64,000 bases of DNA, taken from Euhalothece natronophila Z-M001 (lineage in GTDB: Bacteria > Cyanobacteriota > Cyanobacteriia > Cyanobacteriales > Rubidibacteraceae). This document shows, piece after piece, positions 16,037 through 24,090 of this stretch. Made by a program: the position numbers and the translations under genes. Each line of letters begins with the position of its first letter. Position 1 is the stretch's first letter. The stretch covers positions 868,001 to 932,000 of the forward strand of contig NZ_CP042326.1 of the NCBI RefSeq assembly GCF_007904085.1, read 5' to 3'. The notes beneath the pieces were generated by a model. That model saw only the letters and a program-made list of their open reading frames with translations. It ran no database searches and was not told where the DNA came from.

Positions 16037-17332
16037 ATGGTTGTTGCAACTAAAACTGCTAATGCGAAGCCGACTTATACGAAATTAGTGTCAAAAGAAG
16101 GAGGCACTGAATACGATTTATTACCCCTTCATGTGTGTGAAGAAACCTTTGCCCCCTTGGAGGTCGCTTATGACTATGATGCAATTCGGGAACAAGTCAG
16201 TCGTGAAAGCATTGCTGCTGGACCGAAGTCGATCTGGCGGTACAAACCGTTTTTACCCGTGACTGGAGATGTCATTGATGTCGGCACAGGAATGACTCCT
16301 CTGATTAAATCCAATCGTCTGGCCCGTCGTTTAGGCTTAAAAGAGCTTTATATCAAAAACGATGCGGTGAATATGCCCACCCTCAGCTTTAAAGATCGTG
16401 TTGTGTCCGTCGCCCTAACTAAAGCTAGAGAGTTTGGATTTTCTACCGTTTCTTGCGCCAGTACGGGGAACCTTGCAAACTCCACCGCAGCGATCGCCGC
16501 TCACGCCGGTTTAGAATGTTGTGTCTTTATTCCGGCCGATCTCGAAATTGGAAAAGTTCTGGGAACCTTAATTTATAGCCCCACTGTCATGGCTGTCAAA
16601 GGCAACTATGACCAAGTGAACCGCCTCTGTAGTGAAGTCGCCAACAATCATGGCTGGGGCTTTGTGAATATTAACCTCCGTCCCTACTATTCAGAAGGCT
16701 CAAAAACGCTTGGCTATGAAGTCGCTGAACAATTAGGCTGGAAACTTCCCGATCACGTGGTTGCCCCCCTCGCTTCTGGTTCTCTTTATACCAAAATTCA
16801 TAAAGGATTCCAAGAATTTGTTAAAACAGGCTTAGTAGAAGATAAAGACGTTCGTTTCAGTGGCGCACAAGCCGAAGGGTGTTCTCCCATTTCCCAAGCC
16901 TTCAAAGAAGGGCGCGACTTCATTAAACCGGTTAAACCGAATACCATTGCAAAATCAATTGCTATTGGCAACCCAGCCGACGGCGTTTATGCCCTTGACA
17001 TTGCTCGTAAAACTCAAGGCAATATTGAAGATGTTACTGATGCAGAAGTTATCGAAGGGATTCAACTTCTTGCCGAAACCGAAGGTATCTTTACCGAAAC
17101 CGCAGGAGGAACCACAATTGCTGTGTTGAAAAAGCTGGTAGAAGCGGGCAAAATTGACCCTGACGAAAGCACCGTCGCTTACATTACCGGTAATGGCTTA
17201 AAAACTCAAGAAGCGATACAAGATTATATTGGTGAACCCCTCGCCATTGACCCCAACTTAGACAGTTTCGAGCGAGCCTGGCAACGGTCTCGTACCCTTG
17301 ATCGCCTAGAATGGCAACAAGTGTTAGTATAA
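16037..17332 (+). CDS. thrC: threonine synthase
   Basis: ThrC converts O-phosphohomoserine to threonine with PLP. The 431-residue protein is of the class with an N-terminal extension before the catalytic domain (GMTPLIKSNRLARRLGLKELYIKND). The PLP lysine is in NMPTLSFKDRVVSVAL, the phosphate loop in CASTGNLANSTAAIAAHAG, and the C-terminal segment in TETAGGTTIAVLKKL. It is preceded by its own promoter and a strong ribosome site. It is followed 105 bp later by a MoaD/ThiS-like sulfur-carrier gene, with a hairpin (17361-17402) between them. Confidence 0.95.
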   Translation: MVVATKTANAKPTYTKLVSKEGGTEYDLLPLHVCEETFAPLEVAYDYDAIREQVSRESIAAGPKSIWRYKPFLPVTGDVIDVGTGMTPLIKSNRLARRLGLKELYIKNDAVNMPTLSFKDRVVSVALTKAREFGFSTVSCASTGNLANSTAAIAAHAGLECCVFIPADLEIGKVLGTLIYSPTVMAVKGNYDQVNRLCSEVANNHGWGFVNINLRPYYSEGSKTLGYEVAEQLGWKLPDHVVAPLASGSLYTKIHKGFQEFVKTGLVEDKDVRFSGAQAEGCSPISQAFKEGRDFIKPVKPNTIAKSIAIGNPADGVYALDIARKTQGNIEDVTDAEVIEGIQLLAETEGIFTETAGGTTIAVLKKLVEAGKIDPDESTVAYITGNGLKTQEAIQDYIGEPLAIDPNLDSFERAWQRSRTLDRLEWQQVLV

Positions 17333-17360
17333 TGTCTTGTCTAGGGTAGTTTATTATGAT

Positions 17361-17402
17361 GAGTTAACCCTCTTCTGAAGTAGAAGATGCCTTGGTTAAC
17401 CC
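17361..17402 (+). promoter_or_regulatory. imperfect hairpin between thrC and the carrier gene
   Basis: GAGTTAACC (17361-17369) can pair with GGTTAACCC (17394-17402) with one mismatch, and TCTTCT/AGAAGA forms an inner stem. It could be a weak terminator, attenuator or mRNA processing site separating thrC from the downstream carrier gene. There is no U-tract. Confidence 0.35.
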
Positions 17403-17437
17403 AAAATAAATGACAAGTATTGAATAACGAGAGAAAC

Positions 17438-17725
17438 ATGAGCGTAAAGGTTTTAGTTCCCACCGTCTTACAAAAATATACCGATAATCAAGCTGTTTTA
17501 GAATGCAATGGCAGTAATGTTAAGGAATTAGTAGAAACCCTTGAGCAAGAATATCCGGGCTTTAAGGGACGTTTAAGAGACGAAGAAGGAAAACTCCGTC
17601 GTTTCTTAAATTTCTACGTCAATAGTGAGGACATTCGCTTTCTAGAGCACGAAAAAACCACTCTACAAGATGGGGATGAGGTGAGCATTGTTCCCGCTGT
17701 TGCTGGTGGTTCAACTCGGAATTAA
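17438..17725 (+). CDS. MoaD/ThiS-family sulfur carrier protein with a C-terminal tail after GG
   Basis: I start this at ATG 17438 ([15 protein letters not shown], 95 residues) because it follows a GAGAG ribosome site and gives a normal beta-grasp start. The ubiquitin-like fold is clear ([51 protein letters not shown]). Sulfur carriers are activated on a terminal GG. Here GG is followed by four more residues (STRN), so a protease (Mec+/JAMM type) would be needed before thiocarboxylation, as for CysO- and HcyS-type carriers. Its place after thrC suggests a link to sulfur amino-acid synthesis rather than molybdopterin, as inference. Confidence 0.85.
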   Translation: MSVKVLVPTVLQKYTDNQAVLECNGSNVKELVETLEQEYPGFKGRLRDEEGKLRRFLNFYVNSEDIRFLEHEKTTLQDGDEVSIVPAVAGGSTRN

Positions 17726-17741
17726 TCAAGAGATGATCAAG

Positions 17742-17765
17742 AGGCGTTCTTTGGTTGGAACGTCT
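17742..17765 (+). terminator. hairpin after the carrier gene
   Basis: AGGCGTTC (17742-17749) pairs with GAACGTCT (17758-17765) with one G-T pair around an 8-base loop, 16 bases after the stop of the carrier gene. No clear T-run follows, so confidence is modest. Confidence 0.35.
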
Positions 17766-17808
17766 ATAACTCTCTATAGCAGTTTTCACGCTTCTTGAGG
17801 GACATTCT

Positions 17809-17840
17809 TATTTTTTTGTCCTTTGTTGTTTGTAGCCCAA
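17809..17840 (+). repeat. short degenerate copy of the TTTGTCC heptad repeat
   Basis: TTTTGTCC, TTTGTTG, TTTGTAG and CCCAATA follow in phase, matching the first and middle units of the long heptad tracts at 18440 and 50124. It lies between the carrier gene and the DUF2996 gene. Confidence 0.6.
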
Positions 17841-17881
17841 TAACACATTAAAAATCACAAATCACAAATAACGAGAAAGTT

Positions 17882-18433
17882 ATGTCAGAAGAAGAAACAT
17901 CCAAGCAAGCCTCAGGTAACTCAGAAAATAATTCCGAGAATTCTGAGTCTAAAAAAGCCTCGGCTGCTAAAAAGGAAAAAGAAACATCCAAGCAAACCAC
18001 GGCTAAGTCAAGCGATAGCCAGAAAGGTTCGAGTGCCAAAAAGGAAAACAAAAAAGAAGAAGAACCGCCAATTGAAGATAAACCATTTCCTGAATTTATC
18101 GAACAGCATTATCAACCAGCCTTAAAAGAAGCTCTCACTCAGGAGGGGATTCAAGATTTAGAACTTGAATTTAAAAAAGATAAGTTGCCCCTGGCTGGTA
18201 TTGATGAGTGTTCGCAAGTTGTTGGCAAGTGGGATGGCGGAAAGCGTCGCTTTAATGTTTACTTCTTAGAGGACGATATTAAGGGGGAAAAAGCCTTTTG
18301 TTATAGTGCTAGCGACGCTCCCCCCAGTACCATTGAGTCTTTTATGATTGATGAGCGCAAAGTCAATTTAGAGCTATTGGTGATGTACACTGTACAGCGT
18401 CTCAATGGCCAAAAATGGCTATCCCGTAACTAA
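17882..18433 (+). CDS. DUF2996 domain protein
   Basis: The first 60 residues are a low-complexity Ser/Lys/Glu/Asn linker with repeated ETSKQ, AAKKEKE and SAKKE units. Residues 65-183 are the conserved domain: PFPEFIEQHYQPALKEALTQ, KLPLAGIDECSQVVGKWDGG, RRFNVYFLEDDIKGEKAFCYS and NLELLVMYTVQRLNGQKWL. I assign it to DUF2996, found in cyanobacteria and plastids, whose role is not established to my knowledge. The disordered N-terminus varies in length in such proteins. Its 3' end faces futA convergently across a heptad-repeat tract. Confidence 0.75.
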   Translation: MSEEETSKQASGNSENNSENSESKKASAAKKEKETSKQTTAKSSDSQKGSSAKKENKKEEEPPIEDKPFPEFIEQHYQPALKEALTQEGIQDLELEFKKDKLPLAGIDECSQVVGKWDGGKRRFNVYFLEDDIKGEKAFCYSASDAPPSTIESFMIDERKVNLELLVMYTVQRLNGQKWLSRN

Positions 18434-18439
18434 ATTACA

Positions 18440-18606
18440 TTTGTCCTTTGTCCTTTGTTGTTTGTTCTTCGTTGTTTGTCCTTTGTCCTTCGTCCTTTGT
18501 AAACCAATGACTAATGACTAATCACCAATGACCAATGACTAATGACTAATGACTAATGACCAATGACTAATGACTAATGACCAATGAGTAATGACTAATG
18601 ACTAAT
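18440..18606. repeat. heptad-repeat tract (TTTGTCC units then ACTAATG/ACCAATG units)
   Basis: The tract is built of strict 7-base units. About nine are of TTTGTCC/TTTGTTG/TTCGTCC type, then TTTGTAA, then about fifteen of ACCAATG/ACTAATG type. It fills the gap between the convergent DUF2996 and futA genes and runs up to the futA stop codon. The same two unit families in the same order make up the tract at 50124-50326. This is a short tandemly repeated repetitive sequence of the sort known in cyanobacteria. Function, if any, is unknown. Confidence 0.9.
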
Positions 18607-18607
18607 C

Positions 18608-19651
18608 TTACCGCCATCCTGCGCGATCCATGATTTTCACGGCTAAAGGGTTATTGTTTCCTAATTGGGAAACATTCACTTGATCCTCCTTAAATTCGCC
18701 AAATCGCGCAATAACAGGGTCTAAAGGAACATTGGGAACAACGGGATATTCACTATTTCCTTGGGCAAAAATTGCTTGGGCTGGAGGACTGGCAAGGTAT
18801 TCTAAAAAGCGAATTGCCCCTTCTCGGTTGGGTGCAGTTTTCACCACCCCGCCACCACTGACATTAACGTGCGCTCCTCGTCCGTTTTGGTTGGGAAAAA
18901 ATACCCCAATGCGATCAAAAATATTCGGGTTACTGGCAACATGACCAGGCGCAAATCGGGCTAAATAATAAGTATTCGCAAGAGTGACATCCGCTAATCC
19001 TGCGGCAACGGCTTTAATTTGATCCATGTCTCCACCTTGGGGCGGTCTGACCATATTTTTAACAATTCCTCGACACCACTGCTCGGTTGCCTCTTCTCCG
19101 ATATTGGCAATGAGAGAAGCCACTAAAGATTGATTATAGACATTGTTAGAAGAACGCACAACAGCGCGATCGCGCCACTTTTCTGTTGCTAAATCCTCAT
19201 AAGTAGATAACTCAGACGGATCAACTTGCGTCTTATTATACATAATCACCCTAGCGCGTTTGGTTAAGCTAAACCATAGCCCCTCAGGATGACGAAGATT
19301 TTTAGGAATACTTTCCTCTAAAACCTCAGAAGAGACTGGCGAGAAAATTCCAGCTTCCTCTGCTCGCCACAACCGCGCGGCATCAACAGTGAGTAAAATA
19401 TCAGCAGGACTATTGCGCCCTTCATTTTGAATCCGAGTAATCAGTTCATCTGCATTCCCCTTTAAGCGATTAACTTTAATTCCCGTTTGTTTCGTAAAAT
19501 CCTCATAGAGCATCTCATCCGTGTCATAGTGGCGAGAAGAATAAATATTAATCTCTCCTCCAAGACTTAGTTTTTGGCTGCTTAACCCCGTAACAGCGAG
19601 AGTTGCGGTTAGTGATCCTGCACTGAGAAAAGAGCGTCTGCTAAGTTTCAT
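18608..19651 (-). CDS. futA: ferric iron ABC transporter substrate-binding protein (FutA type)
   Basis: FutA proteins bind Fe(III) in the periplasm for the Fut ABC transporter. The 347-residue precursor has a twin-arginine leader (KLSRRSFLSAG then a hydrophobic stretch). The mature protein begins INIYSSRHYDTDEMLYEDF and is a class II binding protein. It has the tyrosine ligands expected near ADVTLANTYYLARF and a conserved closing segment (FLEYLASPPAQAIFAQGNSEYPVVP). A second binding protein gene lies divergently 188 bp away and a permease gene follows that, so this is one iron-uptake region. The ATPase subunit is not in the window. An iron-repressed promoter is expected, but I cannot confirm a Fur box. 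Confidence 0.88.
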   Translation of the reverse strand: MKLSRRSFLSAGSLTATLAVTGLSSQKLSLGGEINIYSSRHYDTDEMLYEDFTKQTGIKVNRLKGNADELITRIQNEGRNSPADILLTVDAARLWRAEEAGIFSPVSSEVLEESIPKNLRHPEGLWFSLTKRARVIMYNKTQVDPSELSTYEDLATEKWRDRAVVRSSNNVYNQSLVASLIANIGEEATEQWCRGIVKNMVRPPQGGDMDQIKAVAAGLADVTLANTYYLARFAPGHVASNPNIFDRIGVFFPNQNGRGAHVNVSGGGVVKTAPNREGAIRFLEYLASPPAQAIFAQGNSEYPVVPNVPLDPVIARFGEFKEDQVNVSQLGNNNPLAVKIMDRAGWR

Positions 19652-19839
19652 TCTTTACTTGTACTTGTGTATAAACTTCCTTGTACTAGTTTAAGTCCTA
19701 AATTTACTTTTAAGCTATTGCAAAAATTTCTTGTTATTCCCCTAAGTTAGTGATAATATCTATCAATAGTGTTGCAATTAGTTCTCAACTAAGCAACAAA
19801 ATAACTGCAAATACTAGAAAGAAAGTACAATCTATTATC

Positions 19840-20850
19840 ATGCAACGTCAGTATGTTATCGCTGGAATATCAGGGGTTGCCCTAGTTGGGGTGATGCTTG
19901 GTGGATGTAACCCTCTCCAACCTGAAGAAGACACCCTCACCATTTATTCGGGACGGGGTGAAGACCTAATTGGGCCCTTAATTCAACAAGCCGAAGAAGA
20001 CTTAGGCTTTAATATTGAGGTTCGTTACGGTGACACCGCCGAACTTGCCACAACCATCATGGAAGAAGGAGAAAATAGCCCTGCTGATCTATTTTTCGGT
20101 CAAGATGCTGGAGCTTTAGGCGCATTGAAACAAGAGGGACGAACCGTCACCATTCCCAGTGAAATCCTCAACAAGGTAGATAGCCGTTTTCGTGATGAAG
20201 ATGGTCAGTGGATGGGAATTACTGGACGGTCAAGGGTAGTCGCCTATAACGAAAATCAAGTTGATGAAGACGAATTACCTGATTCTGTCTGGGACTTAAC
20301 AAGCGAAGAATATCGAGGGCGTGTCGGTTGGGCTCCAACCAATGGTTCTTTTCAAGCCTTTGTCACCGCTATGAGACTGGTAGAAGGAGATGAGCGCACG
20401 AAACAATGGTTAGAAGACATGAACGCCAATGATCCTCAAGTATATTCCAATAATACCACCACGGTAGAAGCGATTGGTCGCGGTGAAGTTGATATGGGAC
20501 TGGTGAATAACTATTATCTCTTTCGCTTTTTAGCCGATGATCCTGATTTCCCAGTTCAACATCACTACACCCGTGGCGATGCTGCCAGTATGGTTAATAT
20601 CGCTGGCGTTTCTGTGCTTGATACCGCCGATGATACATCCCAAGCCTTTGAATTTATTAATTACTTAGTGAGCGAAGAATCGCAAACCTTTTTTGCCGCA
20701 GAAACCAAAGAATATCCGCTTATTCCGGGCATGGAACCTCCTGCAGATCAATTAGAACTTGATGAAATTGATCCGCCAGAGATTGATTTGGGCAACTTGG
20801 AAGACCTAGAAGGAACACTCTCCCTCTTACAAGAAGCTGGAGTGTTATGA
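19840..20850 (+). CDS. iron ABC transporter substrate-binding lipoprotein
   Basis: I start at ATG 19840 (MQRQYVIAGISGVALVGVM) because it gives a clean lipoprotein signal with lipobox LGGC and places the anchor cysteine at residue 25; the frame is open upstream but without a better start. The mature part (TLTIYSGRGEDLIGPLIQQA, NNYYLFRFLADDPDFPV, TDDTSQAFEFINYLVS-like end) is an FbpA/FutA-type ferric binding protein. It is acidic. It is 105 bp upstream of the two-domain permease gene and divergent from futA. A GATAATATCTATC sequence near 19752 is only a weak Fur-box candidate. Confidence 0.85.
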   Translation: MQRQYVIAGISGVALVGVMLGGCNPLQPEEDTLTIYSGRGEDLIGPLIQQAEEDLGFNIEVRYGDTAELATTIMEEGENSPADLFFGQDAGALGALKQEGRTVTIPSEILNKVDSRFRDEDGQWMGITGRSRVVAYNENQVDEDELPDSVWDLTSEEYRGRVGWAPTNGSFQAFVTAMRLVEGDERTKQWLEDMNANDPQVYSNNTTTVEAIGRGEVDMGLVNNYYLFRFLADDPDFPVQHHYTRGDAASMVNIAGVSVLDTADDTSQAFEFINYLVSEESQTFFAAETKEYPLIPGMEPPADQLELDEIDPPEIDLGNLEDLEGTLSLLQEAGVL

Positions 20851-20955
20851 TCTAGGTCGCAGTTTGGGAAAATTTAGCCTAGACATTAATTAGGGGTTTG
20901 TCTGGGCTATGTTTCCGAAATAAACAGGAAATGCTTTAATTATAGTATCACTTTC

Positions 20956-22614
20956 ATGAATAAGTCATTCACTAAGGGATCGCGAGGGAAATTATTTAAT
21001 TTTTTCAATGTTAATCGCAAGGGACAACCCCCCTTGTTTTTATTGCTAATAGCGAGCATTACTGCCCTTGGCATGATATTACCGCCAGTGTATTTGGTGC
21101 TACGGGCTACTCAGTCAGGGGTAGATGAGTTTTTATCAATTCTGACGCGATCGCGCACCCTTGAAACGATTTTTAATACCCTCTCCATGGTAGCAGGGAT
21201 TACCCTTTTAGCTGTCCTGGTTGCAGTTCCCTTAGCTTTTTTGACAACAAGAACTGATTTACCTGGCAAACGATTTTGGCTGGTAGCGACTACATTACCC
21301 TTAGCCATTCCCACTTATGTTGGGAGTTTTGCCCTTCTTGCCTTTGCTGGACCCCGAGGCAGTGTTTTACAAATCATTTTAGAACCCTTGGGAGTTGATC
21401 GCTTACCATCCGTTTATGGCTGGTTTGGGGTTGTTATCGTGATTGGGCTTTTAACTTATCCCTATATTATGCTAACTGTACGCGCCGCCCTTTTAGGGAT
21501 GAATCCTTCTTTAGAAGAAGCAGCGAGAAGCCTTGGTTATAGTCAACGACAAACCTTTTTTCGGATTACCTTTCCCCAACTCAAACCCGCAATTGCCAGT
21601 GGCAGTTTACTAGTCGCTCTCTATTCGATTCAAGATTTTGGCACACCAGCCATGTTGCGATTTGACTCCTTTACCCGCGTCATTTTTACCCAATACAGAG
21701 CCGCCTTTGATCGAACCCTAGCAGCCGCTTTGGCTTTAGTTTTAATGTTGCTGGTAATGGGGATTTTGCTTTTAGAATTTAAGCTCAGACGTGCAGGGGC
21801 TACTTACTATACGACCAGTTCTGGCGCAATGAAGCCCCCAACAATCATTCCTCTAGGGCGTTGGAAATGGGTAGCACTTCTATTTGTCAGTTTAATTGTG
21901 TTTCTGACATTGGTAATTCCTGTAGGAGTAATTTTATTTTGGCTTTTCCGTAGTACCCTATTTGGGGGTGTCGGTTATACTAGCTTCCAAGCGGTGCCGC
22001 TTTGGGAAATTGTTTGGAATTCAATTTATGCAGCCGGGTTAGGGGCTTTAGTTGCCACGATTTTTGCCATTCCCATCGCGATTTTATCAGTGCGTTTCCG
22101 TAATCGTTTTACGACCATTTTAGAACGTTGCTCTTATATTGGTTTTGGCACTCCTGGCATTGTCATCGCCCTTGCTTTAGTCTTTTTTGGCTCTAGTTAT
22201 GCCCAGTTTATTTATCAAGAAATGCCCATGTTGGTGTTTGCTTATTTAGTTCTCTTTTTACCGCAAGCCGTGGGAACCATACGAGGATCATTATTGCAGG
22301 TTAACCCTTCCTTAGAAGAATCGGCGCACAGTTTAGGGCGTAATTCTTGGCAAACCTTTCGTGAAATTACGCTTCCTTTAGTACGACCTGGGATTATTAG
22401 TGGCGCAATGCTAATTTTTCTCACTGCTATGAAAGAGTTACCAGCAACTCTCATTTTAGCCCCCATTGGATTTAAAACCTTAGCCACTCAAATTTGGCAA
22501 GCTACTGCTGAGGATGCGGCGTTTGCAACGGCGGCAGAGGCTTCTCTCTTGATTTTAATGATTTCTAGTGTTTCCACTTGGATTATTTTATCTCAGGAGA
22601 AAAAAGCAAGTTAA
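20956..22614 (+). CDS. futB: iron ABC transporter permease (FutB/FbpB type)
   Basis: The 552-residue inner-membrane protein is an internal duplication of two permease units with about twelve helices. Each unit has an EAA loop that contacts the ATPase: EEAARSLGYSQRQTFFRITF in the first half and EESAHSLGRNSWQTFREITL in the second. This fused architecture is typical of Fe(III) ABC permeases. It follows the iron-binding lipoprotein gene. The symbol is by family resemblance; no ATP-binding subunit is adjacent, since recR comes next. Confidence 0.88.
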   Translation: MNKSFTKGSRGKLFNFFNVNRKGQPPLFLLLIASITALGMILPPVYLVLRATQSGVDEFLSILTRSRTLETIFNTLSMVAGITLLAVLVAVPLAFLTTRTDLPGKRFWLVATTLPLAIPTYVGSFALLAFAGPRGSVLQIILEPLGVDRLPSVYGWFGVVIVIGLLTYPYIMLTVRAALLGMNPSLEEAARSLGYSQRQTFFRITFPQLKPAIASGSLLVALYSIQDFGTPAMLRFDSFTRVIFTQYRAAFDRTLAAALALVLMLLVMGILLLEFKLRRAGATYYTTSSGAMKPPTIIPLGRWKWVALLFVSLIVFLTLVIPVGVILFWLFRSTLFGGVGYTSFQAVPLWEIVWNSIYAAGLGALVATIFAIPIAILSVRFRNRFTTILERCSYIGFGTPGIVIALALVFFGSSYAQFIYQEMPMLVFAYLVLFLPQAVGTIRGSLLQVNPSLEESAHSLGRNSWQTFREITLPLVRPGIISGAMLIFLTAMKELPATLILAPIGFKTLATQIWQATAEDAAFATAAEASLLILMISSVSTWIILSQEKKAS

Positions 22615-22661
22615 CAGTATCAATTTAAGAGATTGTTAATATTAAGACCAGAGAATGAATT

Positions 22662-22666
22662 GGAGG
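22662..22666 (+). promoter_or_regulatory. Shine-Dalgarno site that decides an ACG start for recR
   Basis: GGAGG lies 7 bases before an ACG codon at 22674. No ATG, GTG or TTG exists between the in-frame TGA at about 22656 and the conserved RecR N-terminus. This site and spacing point to ACG as the initiation codon. Confidence 0.65.
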
Positions 22667-22673
22667 AAAAGCC

Positions 22674-23273
22674 ACGACAAATTACACACCCCCCCTAGCC
22701 CGATTAATTGAACGTCTGCAAGGTTTGCCTGGTGTTGGCCCCAAAACTGCCCAGCGCCTAGCCTTTCATGTTTTAAAACAACCAGAACAGGAAATTGAAG
22801 CTCTTGCAAATGCCCTGATTGACGCTAAAAAACAAATTGGGCTTTGTCAAGTTTGCTTTCACCTCACGGCTGATCCGATCTGTGAAATTTGTCGCAACCC
22901 TAACCGCGATGAGAGTACCATTTGTGTGGTTCCAGACTCCCGTGATGTTATTGCTTTAGAAAAAACTCGCGAATATTCAGGGAAGTATCATGTGTTAGGA
23001 GGCGTAATTTCACCGATGGATGGTATTGGGCCCGAACAACTGCATATCCAGCCCTTGGTGGAACGAGTTAGCCAAAATGAGGTCAAGGAGGTTATTCTTG
23101 CTATTAGTCCCAGTGTTGAGGGAGATACAACTACGTTATATTTAGGTCAATTGCTTAAGCCTTTTACTCGCGTCACTCGCATTGCTTTTGGTTTGCCCAT
23201 GGGGGGAGATTTAGAATATGCTGATGAGATTACGCTAGCACGGGCGTTAGAAGGACGACGGGATTTAGATTGA
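22674..23273 (+). CDS. recR: recombination mediator protein RecR (apparent ACG start)
   Basis: RecR works with RecFO to load RecA at gaps. Read from ACG at 22674 the product is 199 residues, the usual RecR length. It opens (M)[19 protein letters not shown], followed by the helix-hairpin-helix [13 protein letters not shown]. The C4 zinc finger ([16 protein letters not shown]) and Toprim domain ([35 protein letters not shown]) follow. The next possible start, TTG at 22725, would remove the strongly conserved N-terminal helix. An in-frame TGA closes the frame five codons above the ACG. The stop overlaps the ATG of the next gene by one base. Confidence 0.85.
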   Translation, partial: TTNYTPPLARLIERLQGLPGVGPKTAQRLAFHVLKQPEQEIEALANALIDAKKQIGLCQVCFHLTADPICEICRNPNRDESTICVVPDSRDVIALEKTREYSGKYHVLGGVISPMDGIGPEQLHIQPLVERVSQNEVKEVILAISPSVEGDTTTLYLGQLLKPFTRVTRIAFGLPMGGDLEYADEITLARALEGRRDLD

Positions 23274-24088
23274 TGTCACTAGCAAGGGAAAATTTTGCTC
23301 AAGAGGTAAGTTTAGCTGATGAAGAAATTGATTTAGCGAAAGCCGCTCTTTATCTAGCACAAGAAGAAACACCGACGCTTGATCTTGAAACCTATTTAAG
23401 ACAATTAGATGAATGGGCGCAACAAGTCCAGGCTTTACTTCCAGAAGAACGTTATCCGTTACGGGTGATTCAATGTATTAACCAAGTTTTGTATGATGAT
23501 TTGGGTTTTGTGGGGAATGAGGAGAATTATTATGATCCCCGTAATAGCTTTCTCAATGAGGTAATGGAACGCCGCACCGGGATTCCTATTACTTTAGCAT
23601 TAGTGTATTTAGAGGTTGCCCGTCGCATTGACTTTCCGATGGTGGGAATTGGGATGCCTGGACATTTTTTAATTCGTCCTGAGTTTAAGAATGCTGGCAT
23701 TTTTGTGGATGCTTTTCACAAAGGGGAGGTATTATTTCCTGAAGATTGTGAACAGCGCTTACAAGAGATTTTTGGTCAACCCGTAACTTTAGATGATCAA
23801 TTTTTAGAAGCGGTTACGAAAAAAGAATTTTTAGCTCGAATGTTGACTAATTTAAAGCTCATTTATATTAATCAACAGGATTTACACCGCGCGTTAGGAG
23901 TCATTGAGCGGTTATTATTAATATTTCCGGATGCGATTAGAGAACAGCGCGATCGCGGCTTACTTCATTATCAATTAGGAGACAACCAAACTGCGATCGC
24001 TGATCTGAAAACCTATGTTGCTCATTTTCCTGATGCTTCTGATTCCTCGATGATTCAGATGTTGATCAGTGAAATTAGTCAACAATAA
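23273..24088 (+). CDS. SirB1-family transglutaminase-like / TPR protein
   Basis: The 271-residue protein (ATG 23273, sharing one base with the recR stop) has an N-terminal helical part. A SirB1/transglutaminase-like core follows (about 75-185: INQVLYDDLGFVGNEENYYD, NEVMERRTGIPITLALVYLEVARR, GMPGHFLIRP). The C-terminal end has TPR-like repeats (about 195-265). The papain-like cysteine of true transglutaminases is not evident. Family members are widespread and of unknown biochemical role. Coupling to recR suggests one transcript. Confidence 0.82.
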   Translation: MSLARENFAQEVSLADEEIDLAKAALYLAQEETPTLDLETYLRQLDEWAQQVQALLPEERYPLRVIQCINQVLYDDLGFVGNEENYYDPRNSFLNEVMERRTGIPITLALVYLEVARRIDFPMVGIGMPGHFLIRPEFKNAGIFVDAFHKGEVLFPEDCEQRLQEIFGQPVTLDDQFLEAVTKKEFLARMLTNLKLIYINQQDLHRALGVIERLLLIFPDAIREQRDRGLLHYQLGDNQTAIADLKTYVAHFPDASDSSMIQMLISEISQQ

Positions 24089-24090
24089 AT

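Noticed and set aside
18440-18606. CRISPR array
   Set aside because: Units are 7 bases without spacers; it is a simple tandem heptad repeat.
19752-19764. Fur box candidate GATAATATCTATC upstream of the iron-binding lipoprotein
   Set aside because: Only a partial match to the 19-bp consensus; not strong enough to list as a site.
22725-23273. recR start at TTG 22725
   Set aside because: It would delete the conserved N-terminal helix; the GGAGG plus ACG at 22674 fits the family length better.
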